From: an uncultured Collinsella sp.
GTDB taxonomy: Bacteria > Actinomycetota > Coriobacteriia > Coriobacteriales > Coriobacteriaceae
NCBI GenBank assembly: GCA_947642445.1
Contig: CANRSF010000001.1
Coordinates: forward strand, 117,062 to 181,061
Direction: 5' to 3'
Length of the DNA: 64,000 nucleotides
Under the pieces are notes generated by a model, which did no database searches, was not told where the DNA came from, and saw only the letters and a program-made list of their open reading frames with translations. Position numbers and translations under genes: made by a program. Positions 1 to 8,114 of the stretch are shown here, one piece after another. Positions within the stretch are counted from its first letter, which is position 1; every line of letters starts with the position of its first letter.

Positions 1-1
1 C

Positions 2-1090
2 ATGGATTTACTGATTGATATTCTGCTCGACGCCGGCAAGGACACGCTGTCGCTGGTGCCGTTTTTGTTGGTGACGTATCTTGCTCTCGAGACACTTGAG
101 CACGTTGCGGGCGACCGCGTCAACGGCGCTATCAAGCGCGCCGGCGCTGCGGGTCCCGTGGTTGGCTCGCTGCTGGGCATGGTGCCGCAGTGCGGCTTTT
201 CGGCCATGGCGGCCACGCTGTACGCCGGCCGTGTCGTGACCTTGGGCACGTTGGTGGCGGTGTTCCTTTCGACCTCCGACGAGATGCTGCCGCTGTTGCT
301 TGCCGAGCAGGTTCCCGTGCAGACTATGGCGATGCTTTTGGCTTCGAAAGCGCTTATCGCACTGGTCACGGGTTTTATCGTGGACGCTGCCATTCGCGGC
401 CTGCGCCGTAACGCCCGCGCGCACGCGGCGATTCGCCGTACCGTGCTGGGAACCGCGGCCAATCCGGCCCACGTGAACTGCGCGCACGACGACCACAGCG
501 GCGGTGACATCATCGACGAGGTGGCCGAGGCGGGCGTGAGCGCCGACCACATCCACGAGCTGTGCGAGCGCGACCATTGCGGATGTGATGAAGACGAAGA
601 CGAGCACGAACACGGACATGGCCACGATCACGGTCATGAGGGCGAACATGAACACCATGATGGTCACGGTCACTCTCACTCCCACGAAGGGACGCCTGTC
701 CTGTCGATCATCCGCAGTGCGATCTCGCACACCGTGCAGGTCTCGGTATTCATTTTTCTGGTGACGCTGATTCTGGTCGCCGTGCTCGAGACGTTCGGCG
801 AGTCCGCGATCGAGCAGTTCCTGCGCGGCAACGAGACACTCGCTGTCCTGGGTTCGGCGCTTGTCGGGCTGATTCCCAATTGCTCGGCGAGCGTGGTCAT
901 TACACAGCTGTATCTGGAAGGCGCGCTGCAACTGGCGCCGATGCTCGCCGGCACGCTCATTTCCGCCGGCGTGGGTTATCTGGTGCTGTTCCGCACCAAC
1001 CGCAGCGCCCGCGAAAATGCCGTGTTCCTGATCATGATGTACGTCATCGGCGCTGGCTGGGGCCTTATCCTTTCCGCCTTTGGGTTCTAA
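2..1090 (+). CDS. Putative 10-TM heavy-metal exporter/permease (ArsP_2-like), His-rich
   Basis: This is an integral membrane protein of 362 residues, or longer if the true start lies left of the window. Hydrophobic segments form two blocks (about residues 15-140 and 235-362). A soluble loop at about 190-230 separates them and is crowded with His, Asp and Glu (HEHGHGHDHGHEGEHEHHDG). Each block carries a similar motif, GMVPQCGFSA in the first and GLIPNCSASV in the second, which points to an internal duplication with paired Cys residues. This layout fits the family of putative 10-TM heavy-metal exporters (ArsP_2/DUF2899), known only by annotation. The His-rich loop suggests binding of a divalent metal such as Zn, Ni or Mn, but the substrate is inference. 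The gene converges on the YaiI gene at its 3' end. Confidence 0.7.
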   Translation: MDLLIDILLDAGKDTLSLVPFLLVTYLALETLEHVAGDRVNGAIKRAGAAGPVVGSLLGMVPQCGFSAMAATLYAGRVVTLGTLVAVFLSTSDEMLPLLLAEQVPVQTMAMLLASKALIALVTGFIVDAAIRGLRRNARAHAAIRRTVLGTAANPAHVNCAHDDHSGGDIIDEVAEAGVSADHIHELCERDHCGCDEDEDEHEHGHGHDHGHEGEHEHHDGHGHSHSHEGTPVLSIIRSAISHTVQVSVFIFLVTLILVAVLETFGESAIEQFLRGNETLAVLGSALVGLIPNCSASVVITQLYLEGALQLAPMLAGTLISAGVGYLVLFRTNRSARENAVFLIMMYVIGAGWGLILSAFGF

Positions 1091-1179
1091 GTGGATGTTT
1101 GGGGCATGCCGTAAAACTAGGACATGCCATAAATTCCACCGCCATGACCTGGGCGTTGGATGCGCGTCAATCGGCAAAA

Positions 1180-1220
1180 CAAAAAGGTAGATTATTAGGC
1201 ATGTCCCAAAAACCTACCTT
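1180..1220 (-). terminator. Probable intrinsic terminator of the yaiI transcript
   Basis: On the minus strand AAGGTAG pairs with CTACCTT across a 23-nt loop and is followed by TTTGTTTTG. It lies directly downstream of the minus-strand YaiI stop codon, between two converging genes. The long loop makes it a moderate call. Confidence 0.45.
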
Positions 1221-1222
1221 GG

Positions 1223-1705
1223 TTAGTGCAGCAACTCGGTGAGGTTGCGTTTAAAGCGGGCGCGGTCTTCGCTGGTAAATGCTGCCGGACCGCGAGTGCG
1301 TCCGCCGGCGCGGCGTACCTTCTTTTCCTCGTGGCGAATAAACAGCTGCATGTCGATGGTTGCTTTGTCGTAGACGCGCCCGCGCACACCGATAGCGGCG
1401 GCATCGCGCCCGAGCACCATGCTCGCCAAGCCAATGTCCTGCGTCACGACCACGTCGCCCGCCTGCAGGCGTTCGACAATGGCAAAGTCGGCGCTGTCGG
1501 CGCCCACGCTCACGTCGAGCGTCGTGATCCAAAAGCCGCGTCGCGCGTGCTCGGCATCGCGCGGGTCGTCGCGGCGAATGTGCCGTTCCAGGTTTTGCGT
1601 GCTGTTGCCGGCGATAACAACGGCGACGCCCGCCCGCCGCGCGCAGTCAATCGACTCGCGCGTGACCGGGCAGGCGTCGGCATCAATAAAGAGCGTCTTT
1701 GGCAT
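1223..1705 (-). CDS. YaiI/YqxD family protein (DUF188, UPF0178)
   Basis: The 160-residue product starts MPKTLFIDADACPV and contains the family's acidic N-terminal motif (D-x-D-A-C-P), a central VVTQDIGLA segment and a basic C-terminal tail (GGRTRGPAAFTSEDRARF). Length and motifs match the UPF0178 family, a PIN-like fold of unknown cellular role. The start is the ATG one base after the stop of the upstream DUF308 gene, so the two genes are almost certainly co-transcribed and translationally coupled. The family identification is confident; the biochemical function is unknown. The acidic residues suggest a metal-dependent nuclease, but this is inference. Confidence 0.88.
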   Translation of the reverse strand: MPKTLFIDADACPVTRESIDCARRAGVAVVIAGNSTQNLERHIRRDDPRDAEHARRGFWITTLDVSVGADSADFAIVERLQAGDVVVTQDIGLASMVLGRDAAAIGVRGRVYDKATIDMQLFIRHEEKKVRRAGGRTRGPAAFTSEDRARFKRNLTELLH

Positions 1706-2308
1706 CTAGCGCACCAGTTTGCCAAACTGAATGGCGCGAACAATGAGCGTCACGCCAAACACCAGCAGCGCGGCACCGCTAAAGATGACGAGCATCTTGG
1801 CCGACCACAGCGGATAGATAAACACGAACATGCCCGCGATGATGGAGAGCGCGCCGCTCAGGATGGCGAGGGCGCGGTTGGCGGAAAGCTCGGATTCCAG
1901 AATCGACATGACGCCCTCGACGATCCAGCCAAAGCCGGCGACGACCACCACGAGCGTGGTGAGCGTCGCGGTCGAGAAGGCCTGGTTGCGCAGGATTATG
2001 ACGCCGCCCAGAATGATGAGCAGGTTGGAGATGATGCTCGTAACGCGCCAGCCGGTGGGCAGCAGCGGCTCGAAAACAGCGGTAAACAGCCTGATCGCGG
2101 CCGTGATCACAAAGTAGATGCCCAAGACGGTCGTTAGGAAGACGAGGGACTTGGCGGGCGCAAACAGCAGTGCGATGCCGGCGACGAGCGCCAAGACGCC
2201 CGTGATGGCGTAAATCCAGCGCACGGCCTTGACGGCCTTGCCTGCCATGCTTTTCTCGTCAAATCCAAACGCGCTCGATTGCTTGTCATCGGTCTTAAAG
2301 ATGCCCAT
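1706..2308 (-). CDS. DUF308/HdeD-family membrane protein
   Basis: This 200-residue protein has a short charged N-terminus (MGIFKTDDKQ) followed by about six hydrophobic helices in three pairs, with short loops such as FAPAKS and FEPLLPTGWR. This is the architecture of HdeD/DUF308 proteins, small integral membrane proteins linked in enterobacteria to acid resistance but otherwise undefined. The ATG at 2308 was chosen over the longer ORF because AAAGGAG lies 6 bases upstream of it, and the extra N-terminal residues (MPLGDTGCRSCG...) look like untranslated leader. It is first in a two-gene unit with the YaiI gene. Confidence 0.8.
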   Translation of the reverse strand: MGIFKTDDKQSSAFGFDEKSMAGKAVKAVRWIYAITGVLALVAGIALLFAPAKSLVFLTTVLGIYFVITAAIRLFTAVFEPLLPTGWRVTSIISNLLIILGGVIILRNQAFSTATLTTLVVVVAGFGWIVEGVMSILESELSANRALAILSGALSIIAGMFVFIYPLWSAKMLVIFSGAALLVFGVTLIVRAIQFGKLVR

Positions 2309-2541
2309 GATGTCTCCTTTCCGTGCGGCTAAGCCGCAGCTCCTGCAACCAGTATCGCCCAAGGGCACCGTCGCGTGGGGCGGGAAGGGCGAATGGGAGC
2401 CTCATCTTCCCGAATTGTTACCTTTGTTCCCGTTTGGATGTAGGATATTCAACAGCTGTGGAACATTATGCCGTTGAGTGTAATTGCCTACGTTTTAGGT
2501 TAGATTTTCCTAAGGACAATTGGCTTGTATTGGGGGTCCCT

Positions 2542-3213
2542 ATGAACGAAGCAGTTCCCGAGGCACCGTCGAGTGTCGAATCGATGGCAAAGCAAGGTTG
2601 CGAAAAGCTCGGTCTGGAAGCGTTTGATGCGCTGGTCCGTCGTGCCCGTACGTGCCGTCGCTTTGACGAGTCTATGCGCGTGCCGCGCGAGTTTTTGCTC
2701 GAGCTGGCGGAACTGGCGCACCTGGCTCCCTGCGGCGCCAATGCTCAGCGTCTGCGCTTTCACGTGGTGAGCGGTGCAGAGGACTGCGCGCGTGTATTTG
2801 ACGAGCTTGCATGGGCCGGTGCGCTCAAGGATTGGCCGGGTCCCGATGAGGGCGAGCGCCCGACCGGCTACATCGCGATTCTTGCTGAGCGCGCCGTTCC
2901 GGGCAAGCCCGCCGCTCCCATTACCGATGTCGACACGGGCATTACCGCGCAGACGATGATGCTCGCCGCCCGCAGCGCCACGCCCGAGGTGGCAGCCTGC
3001 ATGTTCAAGGCCTTTACGCCCCACGCGATCGATGCCATGGGGCTCGATAACGACAAGTATGAGCTCAAGCTGATCATGGCGTTTGGCATTCCGGCCGAGA
3101 CACAGGTGATCGATGCGATCGATTCCAACCCCGACGGCTCCATCAATTATTGGCGCGACGAGGCGCGGGTACACCACGTACCCAAGCGTCCGCTTGCCGA
3201 CGTGCTGCTGTAG
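2542..3213 (+). CDS. Nitroreductase family protein
   Basis: This product of about 223 residues has nitroreductase features: an R-R-A-R-T-C-R-R-F segment near the start (FMN phosphate-binding region), an LAPCGANAQRLRFHVV motif where the family places P-x-x-x-N-x-Q, and a C-terminal IPAETQVI segment. Such enzymes use FMN and NAD(P)H to reduce nitro compounds, quinones or related electrophiles in the cytosol. The start is the ATG at 2542 following TGGGGGTCCCT; the ORF-track start 220 bases upstream has no family-like sequence. It stands alone. A hairpin repeat follows the stop. The substrate cannot be read from sequence. Confidence 0.8.
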   Translation: MNEAVPEAPSSVESMAKQGCEKLGLEAFDALVRRARTCRRFDESMRVPREFLLELAELAHLAPCGANAQRLRFHVVSGAEDCARVFDELAWAGALKDWPGPDEGERPTGYIAILAERAVPGKPAAPITDVDTGITAQTMMLAARSATPEVAACMFKAFTPHAIDAMGLDNDKYELKLIMAFGIPAETQVIDAIDSNPDGSINYWRDEARVHHVPKRPLADVLL

Positions 3214-3246
3214 TTGTGCGTCGTTGCGGTGCAATCCGGCGGCAAA

Positions 3247-3282
3247 ATCACCACAAAGGCTCCTGTCCCCTTTGTGGTGGTA
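3247..3282 (+). repeat. Family A hairpin repeat (copy 1), likely terminator
   Basis: CACCACAAAGG pairs with CCTTTGTGGTG around the loop CTCCTGTCC. It sits 33 bases after the nitroreductase stop and just before the histidine phosphatase gene. Six further copies occur in this window, nearly all directly after stop codons. This is the most diverged copy. Confidence 0.75.
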
Positions 3283-3296
3283 CGAGGGGAGGGTGT

Positions 3297-3839
3297 GTGG
3301 CAGATCTGTATTTGGTGCGGCATGGGCAGACTGAGCTCAATGTGCAGAGCATTTTGCAGGGCTGGCACGATTCGCCGCTTACGGCGCGCGGGCGCGAGCA
3401 GGCGCTGACGGCGCGTACGGCGTTTGCGGCGCGTGGCGTGGCCTTTGATCATGTGTATTCCTCGCCGTTGGGCCGGGCGCGGCATACGGCCGAGCTTATC
3501 GTTGGCGAGGGCCGTTCCATTGAGCTGGTCGATGACCTGCGTGAGTGGCATTTTGGCTCGCTGGAGGGCACATCAAATCGCGAGATGCCGCCGCAGCCCT
3601 GGGGCGATTATCCGGTGGCCTTTGGCGGCGAGTCGGAAGTGCAGCTTCAGTCGCGCATGGTCGCGGCGCTGTCCCGCATCATGGCCAGGCCGCAGCACGA
3701 CTGCGTGCTGGCGGTTTCCCACGGCTCAGCCTGCCAGGAGTTTCTTGAGTATGTGACTGGCGGGGGAGAGCTGCCCGACAACGGTGCCGTGCTTCATTTT
3801 GGCTATTGCGATGGGGCGTTTTCGCTCTTGGGTTGGTAA
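3297..3839 (+). CDS. Histidine phosphatase (phosphoglycerate mutase-like) 1
   Basis: The 180-residue cytosolic protein opens with VADLYLVRHGQTELN, containing the catalytic RHG phospho-histidine motif of the branch 1 histidine phosphatases. Further family positions are SPLGRARHTAE, an acidic LREWHFGSLEG, and the second catalytic His in AVSHGSACQEF. The GTG at 3297 is taken as start because GGGGAGGG lies just upstream and the ORF-track N-terminus runs through the intergenic repeat. Members include cofactor-dependent phosphoglycerate mutases, but short versions like this are usually broad-specificity phosphatases (CobC/PhoE-like), so no mutase activity is claimed. A paralogue follows 17 bases downstream. 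Confidence 0.85.
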   Translation: MADLYLVRHGQTELNVQSILQGWHDSPLTARGREQALTARTAFAARGVAFDHVYSSPLGRARHTAELIVGEGRSIELVDDLREWHFGSLEGTSNREMPPQPWGDYPVAFGGESEVQLQSRMVAALSRIMARPQHDCVLAVSHGSACQEFLEYVTGGGELPDNGAVLHFGYCDGAFSLLGW

Positions 3840-3856
3840 CGAACGAAAGGACCCCT

Positions 3857-4492
3857 ATGAATAAAGATCTGTATCTGGTCCGTCATGGACAGACGATATT
3901 CAACCTTAAGCGTATCATTCAGGGGTGGAGTGACTCGCCGCTCACACAGCTGGGCTGCGATCAGACGGCGCGTGCCGGCATGTTCTTGCGTGCGCGCGGC
4001 ATTGAGCCCGACCACGCCTACACCTCTACGCTGCACCGCACCGAACAGACCATCGCCAACCTGTGGTCGGGCATGACGTACGAGCGCCTGGACGGTCTGC
4101 GCGAGTGGTTCTTTGGCGACTTTGAGGCCGAGCGCGTGATGCTTATGCCCGAGCGCCCGTGGCGCGATTTCTATCGCCAGTTTGGCGGTGAGGGCCAGAT
4201 GCAGGTGCGCGAGCGCATGGTGACGACGCTGACCGATCTTATGCGACGCCCGGACCATTCGTGCGTGCTCGCGGTGAGCCACGGGTCGGCCATCAAGGAG
4301 TTTTTGGATCACGTGAAGGGCACGGAGGCCGACGAGCGCGAGCGCGTGCCGGGCAACTGCTCGGTGCTGCATTTCGTGTTTGACGATACGACCGATACGT
4401 TTGAACTGGTTGAGATCTTTACGCAGGAAGACTACGCGCGCGAGCTGGGGCTTGAGCCGCTCGTGGCTGCCGCGGGTCCGCAGCGCGGGTAG
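3857..4492 (+). CDS. Histidine phosphatase (phosphoglycerate mutase-like) 2
   Basis: This 211-residue paralogue of the preceding gene starts MNKDLYLVRHGQTIFN (RHG motif) and keeps the TLHRTEQT segment, LREWFFGDFE and a second His in AVSHGSAIKEF. The start at 3857 has GAAAGGA upstream. The 17-base spacing implies an operon and recent tandem duplication followed by divergence; the C-terminus here is longer and ends in a Glu/Leu-rich tail. The probable role is a phosphatase on a small phosphorylated metabolite. A strong terminator hairpin follows. Confidence 0.85.
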   Translation: MNKDLYLVRHGQTIFNLKRIIQGWSDSPLTQLGCDQTARAGMFLRARGIEPDHAYTSTLHRTEQTIANLWSGMTYERLDGLREWFFGDFEAERVMLMPERPWRDFYRQFGGEGQMQVRERMVTTLTDLMRRPDHSCVLAVSHGSAIKEFLDHVKGTEADERERVPGNCSVLHFVFDDTTDTFELVEIFTQEDYARELGLEPLVAAAGPQRG

Positions 4493-4538
4493 TTTGGGCG
4501 TGGCGGTGCGGGTCGCCGACTTACTTCTCGATGCAAAA

Positions 4539-4575
4539 GGGGCGGAGATGCATGTACCTGCTGCATCTCCGCCCC
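4539..4575. terminator. Bidirectional terminator hairpin
   Basis: A perfect 14-bp stem, GGGGCGGAGATGCA with TGCATCTCCGCCCC, encloses a 9-nt loop, with AAAA on the left and a T-rich CTGTTTGTT on the right. It lies between the converging histidine phosphatase and DUF1015-like genes and can serve both. Confidence 0.8.
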
Positions 4576-4620
4576 CTGTTTGTTGAGCTGCCGATTTTTG
4601 TGCTGGGCGGTCTGGTCTTG

Positions 4621-5304
4621 CTAGAACCGCGCGACCTGGTGCGTGAGCAGACCTGTCGGAACTTGCGGCGCGGCGCCGCTGACCTGCGCGGCGGGGAAGA
4701 GCACGGCAACGGTAAAGTTGAACGGCTCCTTGCCGGTGTACGTTCCGGCGGCACGGGCCTCATCGGCCAGCAGCTGCGACGCCCCGGTCAGAGCGGCGGC
4801 GTAGGCGGGGTCGTCGGTCAGTGCCGGCTCCGGTGCTTGGTCGAGCATAGCGCTGATGGCCCCGACGGCGTCCTCGCGCTTGACCTCCCACGCGCGGTGC
4901 GTAATGCCCGCGGGGTCGGTGACGGCGTAGAGCGACGCGCCCTCTTTGGCGGCGCCCAGGATGATATCCATGACGGGCGAGGCCTCGTAGGCGAGCGACA
5001 CGGGGCGCGGCTGCACCTTGAGCTCGGCGATCGCGCGCGCGGCGGCGGCCACGTCGGCGCTGGCATCGCCCTTGCCGTCCGCAAGTACACTCGTCGGGCA
5101 GATCGCCACGACACCCGTCACGCGTCCCGGCTCGCCCGAGCATTCGTACACGTAATACGCCGCACCCGGGTCCTTGAGCATCAGGCCATCGGCAAGGGCT
5201 CCGCGCAGAGCATCGTTGCCGCTCAGGATGCTGCCCATTGCAGGCAGCGCCTCGAGTACGCGGTCCTGAGCCGGGCGGATGCAGGGAAACGGAAGTGCTT
5301 TCAT
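4621..5304 (-). CDS. Short, divergent DUF1015-like protein
   Basis: This 227-residue protein starts MKALPFPCIRPAQDRV, resembling the PF-x-x-x-R-P opening of DUF1015 proteins, and continues with AAYYVYECSGEPGRVTGVVA, like the YYIYR...GRxxTG segment of that family. EPFNFTVAVLFPAAQV near the end matches the FN-x-x-x-V-x-FP part. It is roughly half the usual length (about 400 residues), and the ADGHHR motif normally found in the middle is absent. It may be a reduced lineage-specific version with a different or lost activity. DUF1015 itself has no established function here. RBS evidence at the start is weak (GGACCGCCC). Confidence 0.55.
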   Translation of the reverse strand: MKALPFPCIRPAQDRVLEALPAMGSILSGNDALRGALADGLMLKDPGAAYYVYECSGEPGRVTGVVAICPTSVLADGKGDASADVAAAARAIAELKVQPRPVSLAYEASPVMDIILGAAKEGASLYAVTDPAGITHRAWEVKREDAVGAISAMLDQAPEPALTDDPAYAAALTGASQLLADEARAAGTYTGKEPFNFTVAVLFPAAQVSGAAPQVPTGLLTHQVARF

Positions 5305-5343
5305 GGGCGGTCCTAACGCACGAGTCGGTTTGTTCGCGGCTTA

Positions 5344-6564
5344 TTATGCCCCAACTTGGCCATTCGCGTCCCAGAGCACGTTATCGGCGAGCGCGATTAG
5401 CACCTGCTGACAACGAACGATATCGGCATGGGGCACATATTCGTTGGGCTTGTGTGCGAGCGCGAGCGACCCGGGACCGTAGCTCATGCAATTGCGGTTG
5501 CCTGTCTTGCCGGCAATGACGGCGGTATCGGTGTAGCCGGTAAAGAAGCCGACGGTCGTGTCCGCGCCTGTCACATCGTCTGCTGCGCGCTTGAGTGCAG
5601 CTAGAAGGGGAGAGGCTGGATCGCGCTCGATGGCGGGGCGGTCGCCTGTCGCGGTATAGCTTCCATGGCAGCCGGGGACCGCGGCTTCGGCAGCGACAAT
5701 GGCCTGCTCTACCATGCGCGTCGCGGCGGCCGTATCAGTCGGCGGGGTCAGGCGCATATCGACCCAGACCTTAGCGTGGTCGGGCACGACATAGGGACGG
5801 TAGCCACCCTCGATCTGTCCAAACGTGATGGTCGATGGCCCCAGCTCCTCATGTAAAGGTAGCGTCGCAAACGTGCGACGAAGCGAGCACACGACCTCGG
5901 CCATGGCGGCGACGGCGTCGGCGCCCTTCCAAGGCTGGCTTGCATGAGCCGTGACGCCGGCCATCTCGATCTCGAACCACGTACGCCCCTTGTGCGACAC
6001 CTGGATCTGTCCGTCGGTGGGCTCGGTGTCCAGCACCCATTCGCGCGAGCCGACCCAGCCGGCATTGATGGCCGCCTCGGAGCCGCGCATAAAGTCTTCC
6101 TCGTCGACCGAGCAGATGAGCGAAAAGCCGCGGCGTGGCAGCGCGCCATCCGCCGCCACGCGCTCGAGCGTATGGACCAGTGCGGCAATGGCGCAGGCCA
6201 GGCCACCCTTCATATCGCAGGCACCGCGGCCATAGAGTTTATCGTCGCGCACAACCGCCCCAAGCGGTGCGATGTCTGCGTCCCAGCCATCGCCCAAGGT
6301 GACGGTATCCATGTGGCAGATATAGACCAGCCGCGGCTCGTCGCTTTGGCCCGGCACGGTGACTTTAAGGTTGCGGCGCCCGGGCAGCACTTCGAGCTCC
6401 TCAATCTGCACGGCATCGAGCGCAGAACTATCAAGTTGTGCCAGCTGCTGCTCAATGAGCCTCTTAATGAAGCGCTCAATTTCATCCTCATACGCGCCCG
6501 GGTCTGAGCTGTCAATCTTCACAAGGTCCTGCGCAAGCCGCCAGGCAAAGTCCTCATCAACCAT
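5344..6564 (-). CDS. M20 family metallopeptidase (ArgE/DapE/CPG2-like)
   Basis: This cytosolic di-zinc amidohydrolase has about 406 residues. Visible metal-site motifs are CHMDTV, GRGACDMKGG with the bridging Asp, DEEDFMRG with the catalytic Glu, and a late His in ALAHKPNEYV. A central dimerisation domain carries the usual HKGRTWFEIEMAGVTAHAS. The family cleaves N-acyl groups or C-terminal residues from small peptides and amino acids (acetylornithine deacetylase, succinyl-diaminopimelate desuccinylase, carboxypeptidase G2); the exact substrate is not deducible. The ATG at 6564 with GAGG upstream is preferred over the longer ORF. It stands alone, divergent from the next gene. Confidence 0.85.
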   Translation of the reverse strand: MVDEDFAWRLAQDLVKIDSSDPGAYEDEIERFIKRLIEQQLAQLDSSALDAVQIEELEVLPGRRNLKVTVPGQSDEPRLVYICHMDTVTLGDGWDADIAPLGAVVRDDKLYGRGACDMKGGLACAIAALVHTLERVAADGALPRRGFSLICSVDEEDFMRGSEAAINAGWVGSREWVLDTEPTDGQIQVSHKGRTWFEIEMAGVTAHASQPWKGADAVAAMAEVVCSLRRTFATLPLHEELGPSTITFGQIEGGYRPYVVPDHAKVWVDMRLTPPTDTAAATRMVEQAIVAAEAAVPGCHGSYTATGDRPAIERDPASPLLAALKRAADDVTGADTTVGFFTGYTDTAVIAGKTGNRNCMSYGPGSLALAHKPNEYVPHADIVRCQQVLIALADNVLWDANGQVGA

Positions 6565-6718
6565 ATGCAACCTCACAATCAGTCTGCTTTCCAAACCGAT
6601 TGTAAGCCTCTTGAGAGATCCGCGGCGTGCGCGTGGCAGTATTTACCGTTCGCAGGCCGAGCCAGCGCGTTTGCCGTCCGAGCGGGTTCACAAGCGACGC
6701 AGCGGGTACGTACCCTTC

Positions 6719-7768
6719 ATGGACGACATGCTGTGCGACATATCTGCCTTTCGGTATCACCGGATACCTCCACAGGTCTTGGCAATAATGCCGGACCTGC
6801 CCGATTCTGCGGACGATCCGCGCAGGGAGCACCTATGTGAGCATCCGCTCGTCACGCATTTCCTGGGCACCCCGTTACACGTGTTGGCGCAGGGCAGCTG
6901 CGGACGTAAGGGCGATCGCATTGTCAGGCATGTTTGGAACGGGGAGAGGCCGTTTGATTCCGTGCGGCAGACGGAGTTTGGCCTCGATGTTGCGTCCCCA
7001 CTCTTTACCCTGCTGACTCTGGCTTCCTCGGTCTCAAACGAGCGTCTAATCATGTGCATGTATGAGATGTGCGGCACCTTTGCCGTGTGCAAGATTGCGC
7101 CTCAGGTAAAGTCGGCACTTGAGCAGGCATATGGGAGCCGATGGAGTGACGCACGGTCGGGCTGGGAAAACGTAAAGGATGTCTCGGGGAATCCAACGGA
7201 CTTGTGGAAACGACCTCCCTTGATCGAGCTCTCTGAGCTTACAGAGTTCGTCGATAAGGTCCGGGGGCTCCGCGGCGCTAAAACGTTCATACGAGCCGCG
7301 AAATGCATTACGGGGGTGGCAGCATCGCCGCTCGAGGTCCAGGCTTCGATGCTGTTTGGCCTTACGAGGTTGCGCGGCGGCGAAGGGCTGAGCCTTACCA
7401 ATAACGTTGAGATTCGTATGACGCGCAGCGCCCGCCTGATTTCGGGGCTTGATAGGCGCTATGCCGATATCCTGCTGGCAAATAAGGACGGCAGCCGAGA
7501 GTGTCTGGTTGAATGCCAGGGTAAAGCCATTCACGGATCCATTGAATCCAAGATTTCGGACTCCGATCGAACGACGGCCTTGCAAGCCATGGGATATCCC
7601 GTCGTTCTGATGACCTATGGTCAGCTGGCCGACTTCGATGCCTTCCGCGTGGTGATGGAGCTCATCATGTCCTATCTCGATGTGCCGCTGAAAGACAAGA
7701 CGCCGCGACAGCAGGAGCTCGAACGGCGGCTTCGTGAGGAGATTTTTATCGATTGGGCGGGAATGTAG
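6719..7768 (+). CDS. Orphan protein with PDDEXK/DUF559-like C-terminus
   Basis: This 349-residue protein starts MDDMLCDISAFRYHRIPPQVL. Its C-terminal third has the spacing of a small endonuclease fold: RRYADILLAN (Asp), ECLVECQGKAIHG (E-x-Q-x-K), then DRTTALQAMGYPVVLMTY, as in DUF559/Vsr-like PDDEXK proteins. The first two thirds look helical and carry no motif I recognise. I associate this type with Coriobacteriia, where several paralogues per genome are common, but cannot prove that here. No partner gene is adjacent. The start is chosen at the first ATG in a region matching the apparent family N-terminus; there is no clear RBS. Nuclease activity is inference. Confidence 0.6.
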   Translation: MDDMLCDISAFRYHRIPPQVLAIMPDLPDSADDPRREHLCEHPLVTHFLGTPLHVLAQGSCGRKGDRIVRHVWNGERPFDSVRQTEFGLDVASPLFTLLTLASSVSNERLIMCMYEMCGTFAVCKIAPQVKSALEQAYGSRWSDARSGWENVKDVSGNPTDLWKRPPLIELSELTEFVDKVRGLRGAKTFIRAAKCITGVAASPLEVQASMLFGLTRLRGGEGLSLTNNVEIRMTRSARLISGLDRRYADILLANKDGSRECLVECQGKAIHGSIESKISDSDRTTALQAMGYPVVLMTYGQLADFDAFRVVMELIMSYLDVPLKDKTPRQQELERRLREEIFIDWAGM

Positions 7769-8044
7769 CCGCGCGGGCGGAAAATGGTCGCGCGGACTAG
7801 AGTTTTGGTCGCAAAATACTTATATTTTGCCTTGGAAGGGCCTTAAAAATGCTACCTAGAATAAGTTGTTTCGGAAAATGGACAGTCAACTTACATTCGG
7901 CACATAGAGACCGATTTTTACCTAATAAAGTCCCTGATAAAGCTGTTTATCAAAGCGGGTGTGCTTAGCGACTGGAGCCTCACTATCGATTATCTGAAAA
8001 AACTTGTTCTGGGTATCATTTTAAAGTCGTCCGGAGCAACAAAA
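7769..8044. other. AT-rich non-coding spacer
   Basis: No credible ORF is present. The stretch is much more AT-rich than its neighbours and contains a perfect small inverted repeat, GCAAAATA/TATTTTGC at 7811-7830, without a T-tract. It may hold the 3' end of the preceding orphan-nuclease transcript. Nothing else is recognisable. Confidence 0.5.
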
Positions 8045-8075
8045 TCGGCCCCCGTTTCGTGAAAACGGGGGCCGA
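8045..8075 (-). terminator. Terminator of the serC-serA transcript
   Basis: A 13-bp perfect stem TCGGCCCCCGTTT/AAACGGGGGCCGA has a 5-nt loop. Reading the minus strand it is followed by TTTTGTT. It lies 40 bases past the serA stop. Confidence 0.85.
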
Positions 8076-8114
8076 ATGGGCTTCGTGGTCTGTCTGGCAG
8101 GATTGGCGCCGGCG

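Noticed and set aside
8-1177. 389-aa minus-strand ORF opposite the permease
   Set aside because: Composition is His/Arg/Val-rich nonsense from reading the antisense of a GC-rich gene; the plus-strand ORF has clear membrane segments and motifs.
3297-4492. Naming the histidine phosphatases gpmA
   Set aside because: Both are about 180-211 residues and lack the insertions of true cofactor-dependent phosphoglycerate mutases; only the superfamily is supported.
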